Positions 1-6,419 of a DNA stretch of 25,100 nt are shown here, in pieces. The stretch spans positions 1 through 25,100 of the forward strand of contig CAZNWB010000047.1 of assembly GCA_964576535.1 (NCBI GenBank), in the 5' to 3' direction. Under the pieces are notes generated by a model, which ran no database searches, had not been told where the DNA came from, and saw only the letters and a list, made by a program, of their open reading frames with translations. A program made the translations under genes and the position numbers. Source of the DNA: 2-02-FULL-66-22 sp964576535. Its GTDB lineage: Bacteria > Methylomirabilota > Methylomirabilia > Methylomirabilales > 2-02-FULL-66-22. How positions within the stretch are numbered: position 1 is the first letter of the stretch; each line of letters begins with the position of its first letter.

Positions 1-299
1 CGCTGGTTGGTCTCCTCGGCCGAGCCAAAGCCCGAGTACTGCCGCATGGTCCAGAACCTGCCCCGGTACATGGTGGGCTGGACCCCGCGGGTGAAGGGGT
101 ACTCCCCCGGAAAGCCCAGGTCCCGCTCGGAGTCGCGCCCGGCCAGGTTGAGGGGGGTGTACACCCGCTCCAGGGGAATGCCGGAGGTGGTCGCAAAGGT
201 CTCCTGTCGCTCCGGCGTCTTCTCCAACGCCCGGCGGAGCGTCCCCTCCTCCCACGCCCGCATCAGGGCTTCGATCCTCTCGATTTCTTCTTTGGTCAC
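1..299 (-). CDS. Methylmalonyl-CoA mutase large/alpha subunit, N-terminal part (cut by window edge)
   Basis: The gene reads off the left edge; about 99 N-terminal codons are visible. The translated segment contains FPGEYPFTRGVQPTMYRGR followed by FWTMRQY and GFGSAEETNQR. This is the highly conserved entry to the substrate barrel of the coenzyme B12-dependent acyl-CoA mutase large subunit, which interconverts (R)-methylmalonyl-CoA and succinyl-CoA. The start is taken as GTG at 297-299 because a G-rich ribosome-binding stretch lies just upstream and the N-terminus (TKEEIERIEALMRAWEE) is typical of the family. The B12-binding domain is not in view, so whether it is fused or on a separate subunit cannot be told. 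Relatives acting on isobutyryl-CoA or ethylmalonyl-CoA share this N-terminus. The downstream position from carboxylase genes favours methylmalonyl-CoA as substrate (inference). Confidence 0.9.
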   Translation of the reverse strand, partial: MTKEEIERIEALMRAWEEGTLRRALEKTPERQETFATTSGIPLERVYTPLNLAGRDSERDLGFPGEYPFTRGVQPTMYRGRFWTMRQYSGFGSAEETNQ

Positions 300-314
300 G
301 CCGTCCCCCCTATC

Positions 315-406
315 GAATGCGGAATGCGGAATGGCGAATGCGGAATGGTCGGAGCTGTTCGCCCCGGGTTTTCATTCCGCATTCCGCATTCCGCACTCCG
401 CATTGC
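315..406. repeat. Heptamer-arm inverted repeat, AATGCGG class
   Basis: The left arm is AATGCGG, AATGCGG, AATGGCG, AATGCGG (316-343). The right arm (373-406), read on the other strand, is AATGCGG, AGTGCGG, AATGCGG, AATGCGG. About 25-30 bp separate the arms. It fills the spacer between the mutase start and the carrier-protein stop, both on the minus strand. There is no T-tract of a classical terminator. Confidence 0.85.
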
Positions 407-416
407 AGTCCCGTGC

Positions 417-920
417 CTAGTCGATCACCATCAGGACCTCACCCGCGCTGACGGCCTTCCCCTCCGCCACCCGGATCTCCTTCACCGTCCCCGGGGATGG
501 GGCCTTCAGCTCGTTCTCCATCTTCATGGCCTCCACCACGATAACCCCGTCCCCGGCCTTCACGGCGTCGCCGAGCTTGACCAGAAGCTTGACCACCTTG
601 CCTGGCATGGGTGCGGCGACGGTCCGCTTGGCCGCCCGGGCCACTTCCTTCCCCACGGCAGCCCGGAGACGTCGTTCCTGCTCGTCCTGGATCTCCACCA
701 GGAAGGGCTGGCCATCCACCAGGACCATGAAGGCATCTTCGACCTCCAGGAGATCCACCTCAAAGGATCGTCCGCCAATCAAAAGCGAGTATAGGCTGGA
801 GTCCACCCGGAGGACGTCCACCAGGACCTCCTGGCCGTCCAGATGGACGCGGAGCCGGTCTCGCTCCGACCGGACGTCCACCCGGTGTTCCCGCCCCCCC
901 GATTTGGCGATGTACGCCAT
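417..920 (-). CDS. Biotin carboxyl carrier protein of an acyl-CoA carboxylase
   Basis: A 167-residue protein that carries carboxybiotin between the biotin carboxylase and the carboxyltransferase. The C-terminal biotinyl/lipoyl domain (about residues 98-167) contains PMPGKVVKLLVKLGDAV and the biotinylation motif VEAMKMEN, with Lys133 as the expected attachment residue. The N-terminal half (MAYIAKSGGREHRVDV...) resembles the linker domain found in the C-terminal part of propionyl- and methylcrotonyl-type carboxylase alpha chains. Here it is a free polypeptide downstream of the biotin carboxylase gene, so an alpha chain appears split in two. The ATG at 918-920 is chosen because AGGGAG lies just upstream. 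Earlier in-frame starts would translate the repeat element at 968-1041. Cytoplasmic. Confidence 0.92.
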   Translation of the reverse strand: MAYIAKSGGREHRVDVRSERDRLRVHLDGQEVLVDVLRVDSSLYSLLIGGRSFEVDLLEVEDAFMVLVDGQPFLVEIQDEQERRLRAAVGKEVARAAKRTVAAPMPGKVVKLLVKLGDAVKAGDGVIVVEAMKMENELKAPSPGTVKEIRVAEGKAVSAGEVLMVID

Positions 921-967
921 CTGGCTCCCTACCCGATCGCGATAAAGAACTCCCAACGGACAGTCGG

Positions 968-1041
968 GATTTGTGATTGGTGATTGAGGATTGTTGATTG
1001 CAGCAGAAATCCTCAATCTGCAATCCTCAATCAAAAATCAG
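968..1041. repeat. Heptamer-arm inverted repeat, GATTGNN class
   Basis: The left arm is five exact-register heptamers: GATTTGT, GATTGGT, GATTGAG, GATTGTT, GATTGCA (968-1002). The right arm is AAATCCT, CAATCTG, CAATCCT, CAATCAA, AAATCAG (1007-1041). The best pairing is the perfect 12-bp match of 982-993 with 1021-1032, and other 7-bp registers also pair. It fills the biotin carboxylase to carrier-protein gap. The TGA stop of the carboxylase (1038-1040) lies inside the last heptamer. Confidence 0.9.
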
Positions 1042-2543
1042 AAGCGGCGCAGCGCGGCCTGGCGGGCGGCAAGTTTCCAGGCGCTCTCCGCCGCTCGCCC
1101 CCCGCGGGCGGGGGTCCCGGCGCGGGCTTGGTCCTGCAGGTGAGCATGGATCGCCGCCGCCACCAATGCCACGTCCCGCTGTGACTCGTCCCACGCATGG
1201 GGCCGACCGGCGAAGCGGCGGTCGATGTAGGTGGTGTCGATGTCGCCCCGGAGGAAATCCGGATCCGCCATCACCCGCTGGTGGAAGGGGATGGTGGTCT
1301 TGATCCCCTGGACGGTGTATTCCATCAGGGCCCGCCGCATGCGCTGCACCGCCTCCGGACGATCGCGCCCCCAGGTGATCAGCTTGGCGATGAGGGGATC
1401 GTAAAAGATCGGCACCTCGTACCCTTCGTAGATGCCGGTCTCGATCCGAACACCGGCCCCACCCGGCTCGCGCAGCCTGATGATCCGCCCGGGCGAGGGC
1501 ACGAAGTTCTGGAAGGGGTCCTCGGCGTAGATGCGGCACTCGATGGCCGCTCCCCGGATGACCACGTCCTCCTGCCGGTACATGAGGGCCTCCCCGGCGG
1601 CGATGGCGATCTGCTCCTTCACCAGGTCCAGTCCCGTCACCATTTCGGTGACGGGGTGCTCCACCTGGAGGCGGGTGTTCATCTCCAGGAAGTAGAAGTT
1701 GCGCTCCTGGTCCACCAGGAATTCCATCGTGCCCGCGTTCACGTACCCCGCCGCTCGGGCCAGGCCCACCGCTGCCTCCCCCATCCGCCGCCGCATGGAT
1801 GCGTCCACGACGGGCGAGGGGGCCTCTTCGATTACTTTCTGGTGGCGTCGCTGCACGGAGCACTCCCGCTCGCCCAGGTAGATCGTGTGCCCGTGCCGGT
1901 CCGCCAGGATCTGCATCTCCACGTGCCGCGGGGCGATGAGATACCTCTCCAGGTAGATGGCAGAGTCCCCGAAGGCGGATTGGGCCTCCGACCGGGCGGC
2001 CCGGATGGCCGAGGGCAGGTCCGGCGCTGCCTGGACCACCCGCATGCCTTTGCCGCCACCCCCCGCGGCCGCCTTGATGACCACCGGCAGGCCGATCTCC
2101 AGCGCCTGCCGCTCCACCTCCGCGTCCGTCAGGTTTTCGATCGCGCCCGGAACCACCGGCACCCCGGCCCCCGTGGCCAGCCGCCGGGCCGACGTCTTGC
2201 TCCCCATGGCCCGGATGGCGCTACTGGGAGGGCCGATGAACACGATCCCCGCCGCCTCACAGCGACCGGCGAATTCGGCGTTCTCCGCCAGGAAACCGTA
2301 GCCGGGGTGGATGGCTTCGGCCCCGGCTCGCCGGGTCACGTCCAGAATCGCGTCCATGTTCAGGTAGCTCTGGATGGAGGGTGGGGGGCCGACGCAGTAG
2401 GCCTCATCAGCGTAGCGCACGTGGAGCGAGGACCGGTCGGCCTCGGAGAAGATGGCGACATTGGCGATCCCGAGCTCGCGGCACGCCCGGATGACTCGGA
2501 TCGCGATCTCTCCCCGATTGGCAATCAGGATCTTTGTGAACAC
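1038..2543 (-). CDS. accC: Biotin carboxylase subunit of acyl-CoA (propionyl-CoA-type) carboxylase
   Basis: A 501-residue ATP-grasp enzyme that carboxylates biotin on the carrier protein using ATP and bicarbonate. It has the N-terminal FTKILIANRGEIAIRVIRA signature, the glycine-rich ATP loop GGGGKGM (161-167), ECSVQRRHQKVIEEAPSP (about 228-244) and the catalytic region FLEMNTRLQVEHPVTE (286-301). It is somewhat longer than the roughly 450-residue stand-alone family. The extra C-terminal tail (about 455-501) has no motif I recognise. The start is GTG at 2541-2543, with GAGGG about 7 bases upstream. The stop codon is provided by the flanking heptamer repeat. The neighbours (carrier protein, PccB-like carboxyltransferase, mutase) imply a propionyl-CoA carboxylase rather than the fatty-acid acetyl-CoA enzyme. 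The symbol is by family, not proven substrate. Confidence 0.92.
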   Translation of the reverse strand: MFTKILIANRGEIAIRVIRACRELGIANVAIFSEADRSSLHVRYADEAYCVGPPPSIQSYLNMDAILDVTRRAGAEAIHPGYGFLAENAEFAGRCEAAGIVFIGPPSSAIRAMGSKTSARRLATGAGVPVVPGAIENLTDAEVERQALEIGLPVVIKAAAGGGGKGMRVVQAAPDLPSAIRAARSEAQSAFGDSAIYLERYLIAPRHVEMQILADRHGHTIYLGERECSVQRRHQKVIEEAPSPVVDASMRRRMGEAAVGLARAAGYVNAGTMEFLVDQERNFYFLEMNTRLQVEHPVTEMVTGLDLVKEQIAIAAGEALMYRQEDVVIRGAAIECRIYAEDPFQNFVPSPGRIIRLREPGGAGVRIETGIYEGYEVPIFYDPLIAKLITWGRDRPEAVQRMRRALMEYTVQGIKTTIPFHQRVMADPDFLRGDIDTTYIDRRFAGRPHAWDESQRDVALVAAAIHAHLQDQARAGTPARGGRAAESAWKLAARQAALRRF

Positions 2544-2554
2544 GTGGAAGCCCT

Positions 2555-2633
2555 CAGCGTTCAGCCTTCAGCAGTCAGCCTCATTAGGTGCCGAAGGTGC
2601 GCCGGGCTGATCGCTGATAGCTGACGGCTGTTT
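2555..2633. repeat. Heptamer-arm inverted repeat, CAGCNNN/GCTGANN class
   Basis: The left arm is CAGCGTT, CAGCCTT, CAGCAGT, CAGCCTC (2555-2582). The right arm is GCTGATC, GCTGATA, GCTGACG, GCTGTTT (2606-2633). Register is exactly 7 bp in both arms, and the core words are complementary (CAGC/GCTG). It lies between the response regulator stop and the biotin carboxylase start, only about 11 bp upstream of the carboxylase GTG. It would therefore sit in the carboxylase leader of any read-through transcript. Confidence 0.85.
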
Positions 2634-2642
2634 CCTAACTGT

Positions 2643-3011
2643 TTAGAGGATCATCGTGTTGATCTTGTACCAGAGGCTCCGCTCCAGGTATTTGAGATCC
2701 AGGGGCTTGGTGATGTAGTCGAAGGCGCCCAGGCTCAGCGCCTGGCGCCCCGTCTCGTCCTCGTTGACCGCGGTGACCATGATCACACCCACTTCGCGAT
2801 CGATCTCCCGGACCTGCTTGAGGACTTCCAGGCCATTCATTTTCGGCATGCGCACATCCAGGAGAATCAGGTGCGGTCGTTCCTCCTTGACCTTGTGGAG
2901 GGCTTCTTCGCCGTCCTGGGCCGTGCTGACCTCGTAGCCTTTGGATGTCAGGAACTCCTGCAGGAGTTCGACGGCATCCGGTTCATCATCCACGACCAGG
3001 ACTCTTGGCAT
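2643..3011 (-). CDS. Single-domain response regulator (CheY-like receiver)
   Basis: A 122-residue receiver domain without an output domain. Visible features are the acidic pocket VLVVDDEPD (Asp8/Asp9), the phospho-acceptor in LILLDVRMP (Asp52), the conserved Thr in VMVTA (Thr80) and Lys102 in YITKPLD. The ATG at 3009-3011 is preceded by a near-perfect AGGAGG, so the start is secure. It probably acts as a phosphorelay intermediate or binds a partner protein. It is unusually placed between carboxyltransferase and biotin carboxylase genes on the same strand, flanked on both sides by heptamer repeat elements. No cognate kinase gene is adjacent, although a hybrid kinase lies at 6420-7862. Any regulatory link to the carboxylase is inference from position only. 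Confidence 0.95.
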   Translation of the reverse strand: MPRVLVVDDEPDAVELLQEFLTSKGYEVSTAQDGEEALHKVKEERPHLILLDVRMPKMNGLEVLKQVREIDREVGVIMVTAVNEDETGRQALSLGAFDYITKPLDLKYLERSLWYKINTMIL

Positions 3012-3042
3012 GACCTCCTCCGAACCAAGCCAATTTAAAACT

Positions 3043-3213
3043 GACAACGGACAACGGACAACCGGCCAACAACGATTTGTGATTTGTGATTGAGGATTGG
3101 TGATTGAAAAGAAAATCACCAATCTGCAATCCTCAACACCGATTTGAGATGTGTGATTGGGGATTGCCGATTGAACCGGAAATCACCAATCCACAATCAC
3201 CAATCCACAATCA
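3043..3213. repeat. Compound heptamer element: GACAACN run plus two GATTGNN inverted repeats
   Basis: Three modules are joined end to end. The first is a one-sided run GACAACG, GACAACG, GACAACC, GGCCAAC (3043-3070). The second is an inverted pair, GATTTGT twice, GATTGAG, GATTGGT, GATTGAA (3074-3108) facing AATCACC, AATCTGC, AATCCTC, AACACCG (3114-3141). The third is GATTTGA, GATGTGT, GATTGGG, GATTGCC, GATTGAA (3141-3175) facing AATCACC, AATCCAC, AATCACC, AATCCAC (3181-3208). Register is 7 bp almost throughout. It occupies nearly the whole gap between pccB and the response regulator and is the longest element in the window. Confidence 0.9.
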
Positions 3214-3228
3214 TGTTCGGCGGGGGCC

Positions 3229-4779
3229 TCAGAGCGGGATGTTCCCGTGTTTCTTGGGGGGGTTGGTGTCCCGCTTTGTGGCCAGGGCCCGTAGGGTCCG
3301 GATCAACTTCGGTCGGGTCTCCTTGGGTTCGATGATCTCGTCCACGTAGCCCCGCGCCGCCGCCACGTATGGGTTGGCGAATTTCTCCCGGAACTCGGCC
3401 ACCCGCTCCGCCCGGAAGACCGCAGGATCTGCGGCCTCGGTCAGCTCCCGCCGGTAAAGGATGTTGACCGCCCCCTCCGGCCCCATGACGGCAATCTCCG
3501 CCATAGGATAGGCAAAGTTCACGTCGGCCCGCATGTGCTTGCTGCCCATGACGCAATAGGCCCCGCCGTACGCCTTGCGCGTGATCACCGTGACCTTGGG
3601 CACTGTGGCCTCACCGTAGGCGTATAAGAGCTTGGCCCCGTGGCTGATGATCCCGCCCCACTCCTGGGCGGTCCCGGGCAGGTAGCCAGGCACGTCCTCC
3701 AGCGTGACGATGGGGATATTGAAGGCGTCGCAGGTCCGCACGAACCGCGCCGCCTTGACGCAGGAGTTGATGTCCAGGCACCCCGCCAAGACCGCCGGCT
3801 GGTTGCAGACAAAGCCGACCGTCTGGCCGTCCAGCCGGCCGAAGCCCACGACGATGTTGGTGGCGAAGTGTTCGTGGACCTCCAGGAACACCCCGTCGTC
3901 CACCACCAGGCGGACGATCTCCTTGATGTCGTACGGCTTGTTGGGGTTTTCGGGGACGATGGTGTTCAGGGCCTCTTCCATCCGGTTCGGGTCGTCCTGT
4001 GTATCCCGGCGGGGCGGATCCTCCAGGTTATTTTGGGGCAGGAATCCCATGAGGTCCCGGGTGAGGGCCAGGGCCGCCTCCTCGGAACCCGTGGCGAAGT
4101 GGGCCACGCCGCTTTTCTCGTTGTGGGTCATGGCCCCACCCAGCTCCTCGAAGGTCACCTCCTCGTGAGTGACGGTCTTGATGACGTCCGGGCCCGTGAT
4201 GAACATGTAGCTCGTGTCCTTGACCATCACGGTGAAATCGGTGAGGGCCGGCGAGTAGACCGCCCCGCCAGCGCAGGGGCCCAGGATGACCGAGATCTGG
4301 GGAATGACCCCCGAGACCAGGACGTTGCGGAGGAAGATGTCGGCATATCCCGCCAGGGACACCACCCCCTCCTGGATGCGGGCCCCGCCCGAGTCCTTGA
4401 GACCGATCAGGGGGGCCCCCATTTTCAGGGCCATATCCATGATCTTGCAGATCTTGGCGGCATAGGTCTCGGAGAGGGAGCCGCCGAAGACGGTGAAATC
4501 CTCGGCGAACACATAGACCGGCCGGCCGTCAATGGTCCCATACCCGGTCACCACCCCGTCGCCTGGGATGAGTTGCTTCTCCATGCCGAAATCCCGGCAC
4601 CGGTGGGTCACCAGCATGTCCACCTCGGTGAACGACCCCTTGTCGAGAAGGAGGTCCACCCGCTCCCTGGCGGTGAGTTTTCCGGCCGCATGCTGGCGTT
4701 GGATGCGCTCCTTCCCGCCGGCCTCCAGGGCGCGCTGGCGCCAGCGCTGGAGTTCTTCGAAGCGTCCCTCGACGGCCAT
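3229..4779 (-). CDS. pccB: Acyl-CoA carboxylase carboxyltransferase subunit (propionyl-CoA carboxylase beta)
   Basis: A 516-residue protein of the usual PccB/MmdA length that transfers CO2 from carboxybiotin to acyl-CoA, most likely propionyl-CoA to methylmalonyl-CoA. It has two crotonase-like halves. The first has GLKDSGGARIQEGV (126-139) and the oxyanion-type loop GPCAGGAVYSPA (about 167-178). The second has VTLEDVPGYLPGTAQEW (358-374) and RKAYGGAYCVMGSK (401-414). It ends in KHGNIPL, characteristic of this subgroup. The start is ATG 4777-4779, with a G-rich stretch just upstream. It is the promoter-proximal gene of the minus-strand cluster. A biotin-dependent decarboxylase is possible because MmdA is homologous. 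The adjacent biotin carboxylase argues for a carboxylase. Confidence 0.93.
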   Translation of the reverse strand: MAVEGRFEELQRWRQRALEAGGKERIQRQHAAGKLTARERVDLLLDKGSFTEVDMLVTHRCRDFGMEKQLIPGDGVVTGYGTIDGRPVYVFAEDFTVFGGSLSETYAAKICKIMDMALKMGAPLIGLKDSGGARIQEGVVSLAGYADIFLRNVLVSGVIPQISVILGPCAGGAVYSPALTDFTVMVKDTSYMFITGPDVIKTVTHEEVTFEELGGAMTHNEKSGVAHFATGSEEAALALTRDLMGFLPQNNLEDPPRRDTQDDPNRMEEALNTIVPENPNKPYDIKEIVRLVVDDGVFLEVHEHFATNIVVGFGRLDGQTVGFVCNQPAVLAGCLDINSCVKAARFVRTCDAFNIPIVTLEDVPGYLPGTAQEWGGIISHGAKLLYAYGEATVPKVTVITRKAYGGAYCVMGSKHMRADVNFAYPMAEIAVMGPEGAVNILYRRELTEAADPAVFRAERVAEFREKFANPYVAAARGYVDEIIEPKETRPKLIRTLRALATKRDTNPPKKHGNIPL

Positions 4780-4820
4780 AGCTCCGACCCCCCCTCAGAC
4801 GGTTGACATAGCGGGGAACT

Positions 4821-4849
4821 TTCATACCAGTCCCGCCCTCAAAAATCAA
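4821..4849 (-). promoter_or_regulatory. Sigma70-type promoter for pccB cluster
   Basis: On the minus strand, TTGATT (4849-4844) is followed after exactly 17 bases by TATGAA (4826-4821). The predicted start of transcription is near 4813, about 35 bases before the pccB ATG. It is the only strong promoter-like pair I see for the cluster. Confidence 0.6.
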
Positions 4850-4948
4850 CGGAAAAGCCCCCTTGCCCCGATCCGTCCCTCAGACGGATCCCTCAGGGAC
4901 TCCGACTGCCCGGGTGCATGCAGCTGCCGTGTTGTTCACGTCTTCCGC

Positions 4949-5001
4949 ACGGATCACGGACGGATCAGGGGCTTGACGCCAATCGTTTGGTCTGGTAGAC
5001 A
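4949..5001 (+). promoter_or_regulatory. Sigma70-type promoter with upstream direct repeats, for the coiled-coil/HD-GYP operon
   Basis: TTGACG (4973-4978), a 17-base spacer and TAGACA (4996-5001) form a good promoter facing right. Two copies of ACGGATC start at 4949 and 4960, 11 bases apart, ending just before the -35 box. A third copy starts at 4884 and an inverted copy (GATCCGT) at 4870. An 11-bp direct repeat next to the -35 box is the arrangement used by many OmpR/PhoB-type activators. The regulator is unknown. The 352-bp gene-free stretch 4780-5131 otherwise holds only the pccB promoter, a 7-bp stem hairpin (4871-4889) and a leader of about 125 bases. Confidence 0.55.
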
Positions 5002-5131
5002 GGGGCTCGTTTGGCCGCATTGGCATGACCTTTGCCCATTTGTGGCGGGCGGGGAGTGATGTGCCTACAATTCGCACAGGCGACACGTCGCTCCCGGAAC
5101 ACCGGGAACCATTGCCAGTCGGAGAACCTGA

Positions 5132-5332
5132 ATGCTTGCCACGAATGCAGTATCCGAGCACACGGGGTCCGTCACCGAGACGCTTCTCGAACTCATCCGC
5201 CAGGGTAAGGTGACCACCGATCGATTGCTCCGCGAGAATGCCTCCCTTCGCGCCGAGGTTGCCCGCCTCATGTCCGAGAACGCCGACTTGCGCGCCGGCC
5301 ATGGCCGCCAGAACGGAGACATCTTCTCGTGA
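5132..5332 (+). CDS. Small coiled-coil protein coupled to the HD-GYP regulator
   Basis: A 66-residue protein that I do not recognise as a named family. Residues about 15-55 form a leucine-zipper-like amphipathic helix: LLELIRQGKVTTDRLL, then ENASLRAEVARLMSENADLR with Leu/Val/Ile at heptad positions. There is no signal peptide or membrane segment, so it is probably cytoplasmic and dimeric. The ATG at 5132 has GGAG with a 7-base spacer. The TGA stop (5330-5332) overlaps the ATG of the next gene by one base (TGATG), so the two are likely translationally coupled and made in fixed ratio. A role as dimerisation partner or adaptor of the HD-GYP protein is inference. It could also be a fortuitous frame, but the ribosome site, the stop/start overlap and the upstream promoter argue that it is real. 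Confidence 0.7.
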   Translation: MLATNAVSEHTGSVTETLLELIRQGKVTTDRLLRENASLRAEVARLMSENADLRAGHGRQNGDIFS

Positions 5333-6369
5333 TGCCACCTGCCGCTGTTCCTTCGACTCCGGACACAGCGCCCCTGCAGGGCCTCACCGATTTCCTGCCG
5401 GACGAGGCCAGCCGATCTCGCATCCTCGTGGTGGACGACAATCCGCTGAACCGCCAGTTCCTGGAGGACGAGCTGGTGGACGAGGGCTACCTGGTGAGCG
5501 CGGCCGAGGACGGCGAGGAAGCGCTCCAGAAGGTGGCGGCGGAATCGCCGGATCTGATTCTCCTGGACGTCATGATGCCGAAGCTCGACGGCTATGAGGC
5601 CTGCCGCCGGCTGAAGTCGGACCCCCGGACGATCTTGATCCCCGTGGTCATGGTCACCGCCCTCACCGCAACCCACGAGCGGATCAAGGGCATCGAGGCC
5701 GGCGCCGATGATTTCCTCAGCAAACCCTACAACCGGCTGGAACTGCTGACCCGCGTCCGATCGCTGCTCAAGCTCAAGCGACACACCGATGAACTGGAGA
5801 ATGCCGAGACCGTCCTCTTCACCCTGGCCCTGAGCGTCGAGGCCAAGGATCCCTACACCAACGATCACTGCGACCGCCTGGCCCGCTTTTCCGTGGCCCT
5901 AGGACAACAGCTGGGCCTGTCCCGGGAGCAGCTCAAGGCGCTCCACCGTGGCGGCATCCTCCACGATCTGGGCAAGATCGGCATCCCGGACGCCATCCTG
6001 CTCAAACCCGGGCCGCTCAACGACGTCGAGCGCGCCGTGGTCCGGGAACATCCCGCGATCGGCGAGCGGATCTGCCATCCGCTGAAGTCCCTGCGCCTGG
6101 TCCTCCCCATCATCCGCCACCATCACGAGCGCTGGAACGGCTCCGGCTATCCCGATGGTCTGGCCGGCGAGGCCATCCCCCTCACGGCCCGCGTTCTCCA
6201 GGTCGTGGACGTCTACGATGCGCTCACGACTGAACGGCCCTACAAGTCGGCCTATTCTCACGACCAGGCCTGTGCTATCATGCGCGAGGAGACCGCCAAG
6301 GGATGGTGGGATTCCAGCATGGTGGAGGCCTTCATCGCCCTCATCCCCAACGGCTACGCGATCGCGTAG
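5332..6369 (+). CDS. Response regulator with HD-GYP domain (RpfG-like, putative cyclic di-GMP phosphodiesterase)
   Basis: A protein of about 345 residues. A short Pro-rich N-terminus is followed by a receiver domain (about 29-145) with RILVVDDN, phospho-Asp79 in LILLDVMMP, and Lys131 in FLSKPYN. An HD-GYP domain (about 160-345) has HRGGILHDLGKIGIPD (HD at about 211-212), HHHERWNGSGYPDGL (GYP at about 272-274) and VVDVYDALTTERPY. All metal-binding signature residues appear present, so phosphodiesterase activity on cyclic di-GMP is expected from the family. GTG at 5329 is an alternative start. ATG 5332 is preferred because it overlaps the preceding stop. The receiver closely resembles that of the next gene (DEGY, LILLDVMMP, RRLKSD, LLTRVRSLL), suggesting duplication. 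Confidence 0.95.
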   Translation: MPPAAVPSTPDTAPLQGLTDFLPDEASRSRILVVDDNPLNRQFLEDELVDEGYLVSAAEDGEEALQKVAAESPDLILLDVMMPKLDGYEACRRLKSDPRTILIPVVMVTALTATHERIKGIEAGADDFLSKPYNRLELLTRVRSLLKLKRHTDELENAETVLFTLALSVEAKDPYTNDHCDRLARFSVALGQQLGLSREQLKALHRGGILHDLGKIGIPDAILLKPGPLNDVERAVVREHPAIGERICHPLKSLRLVLPIIRHHHERWNGSGYPDGLAGEAIPLTARVLQVVDVYDALTTERPYKSAYSHDQACAIMREETAKGWWDSSMVEAFIALIPNGYAIA

Positions 6370-6419
6370 CCTGGCCGTCAGCCCTGGGACGCCTTCCAAC
6401 ACTGGAGGGTCGCCTCGTC

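Noticed and set aside
3074..3213. CRISPR array in the spacer with regularly repeated short words
   Set aside because: The units are 7 bp with no unique spacers between them, and they reverse orientation half way. There are no cas genes in the window.
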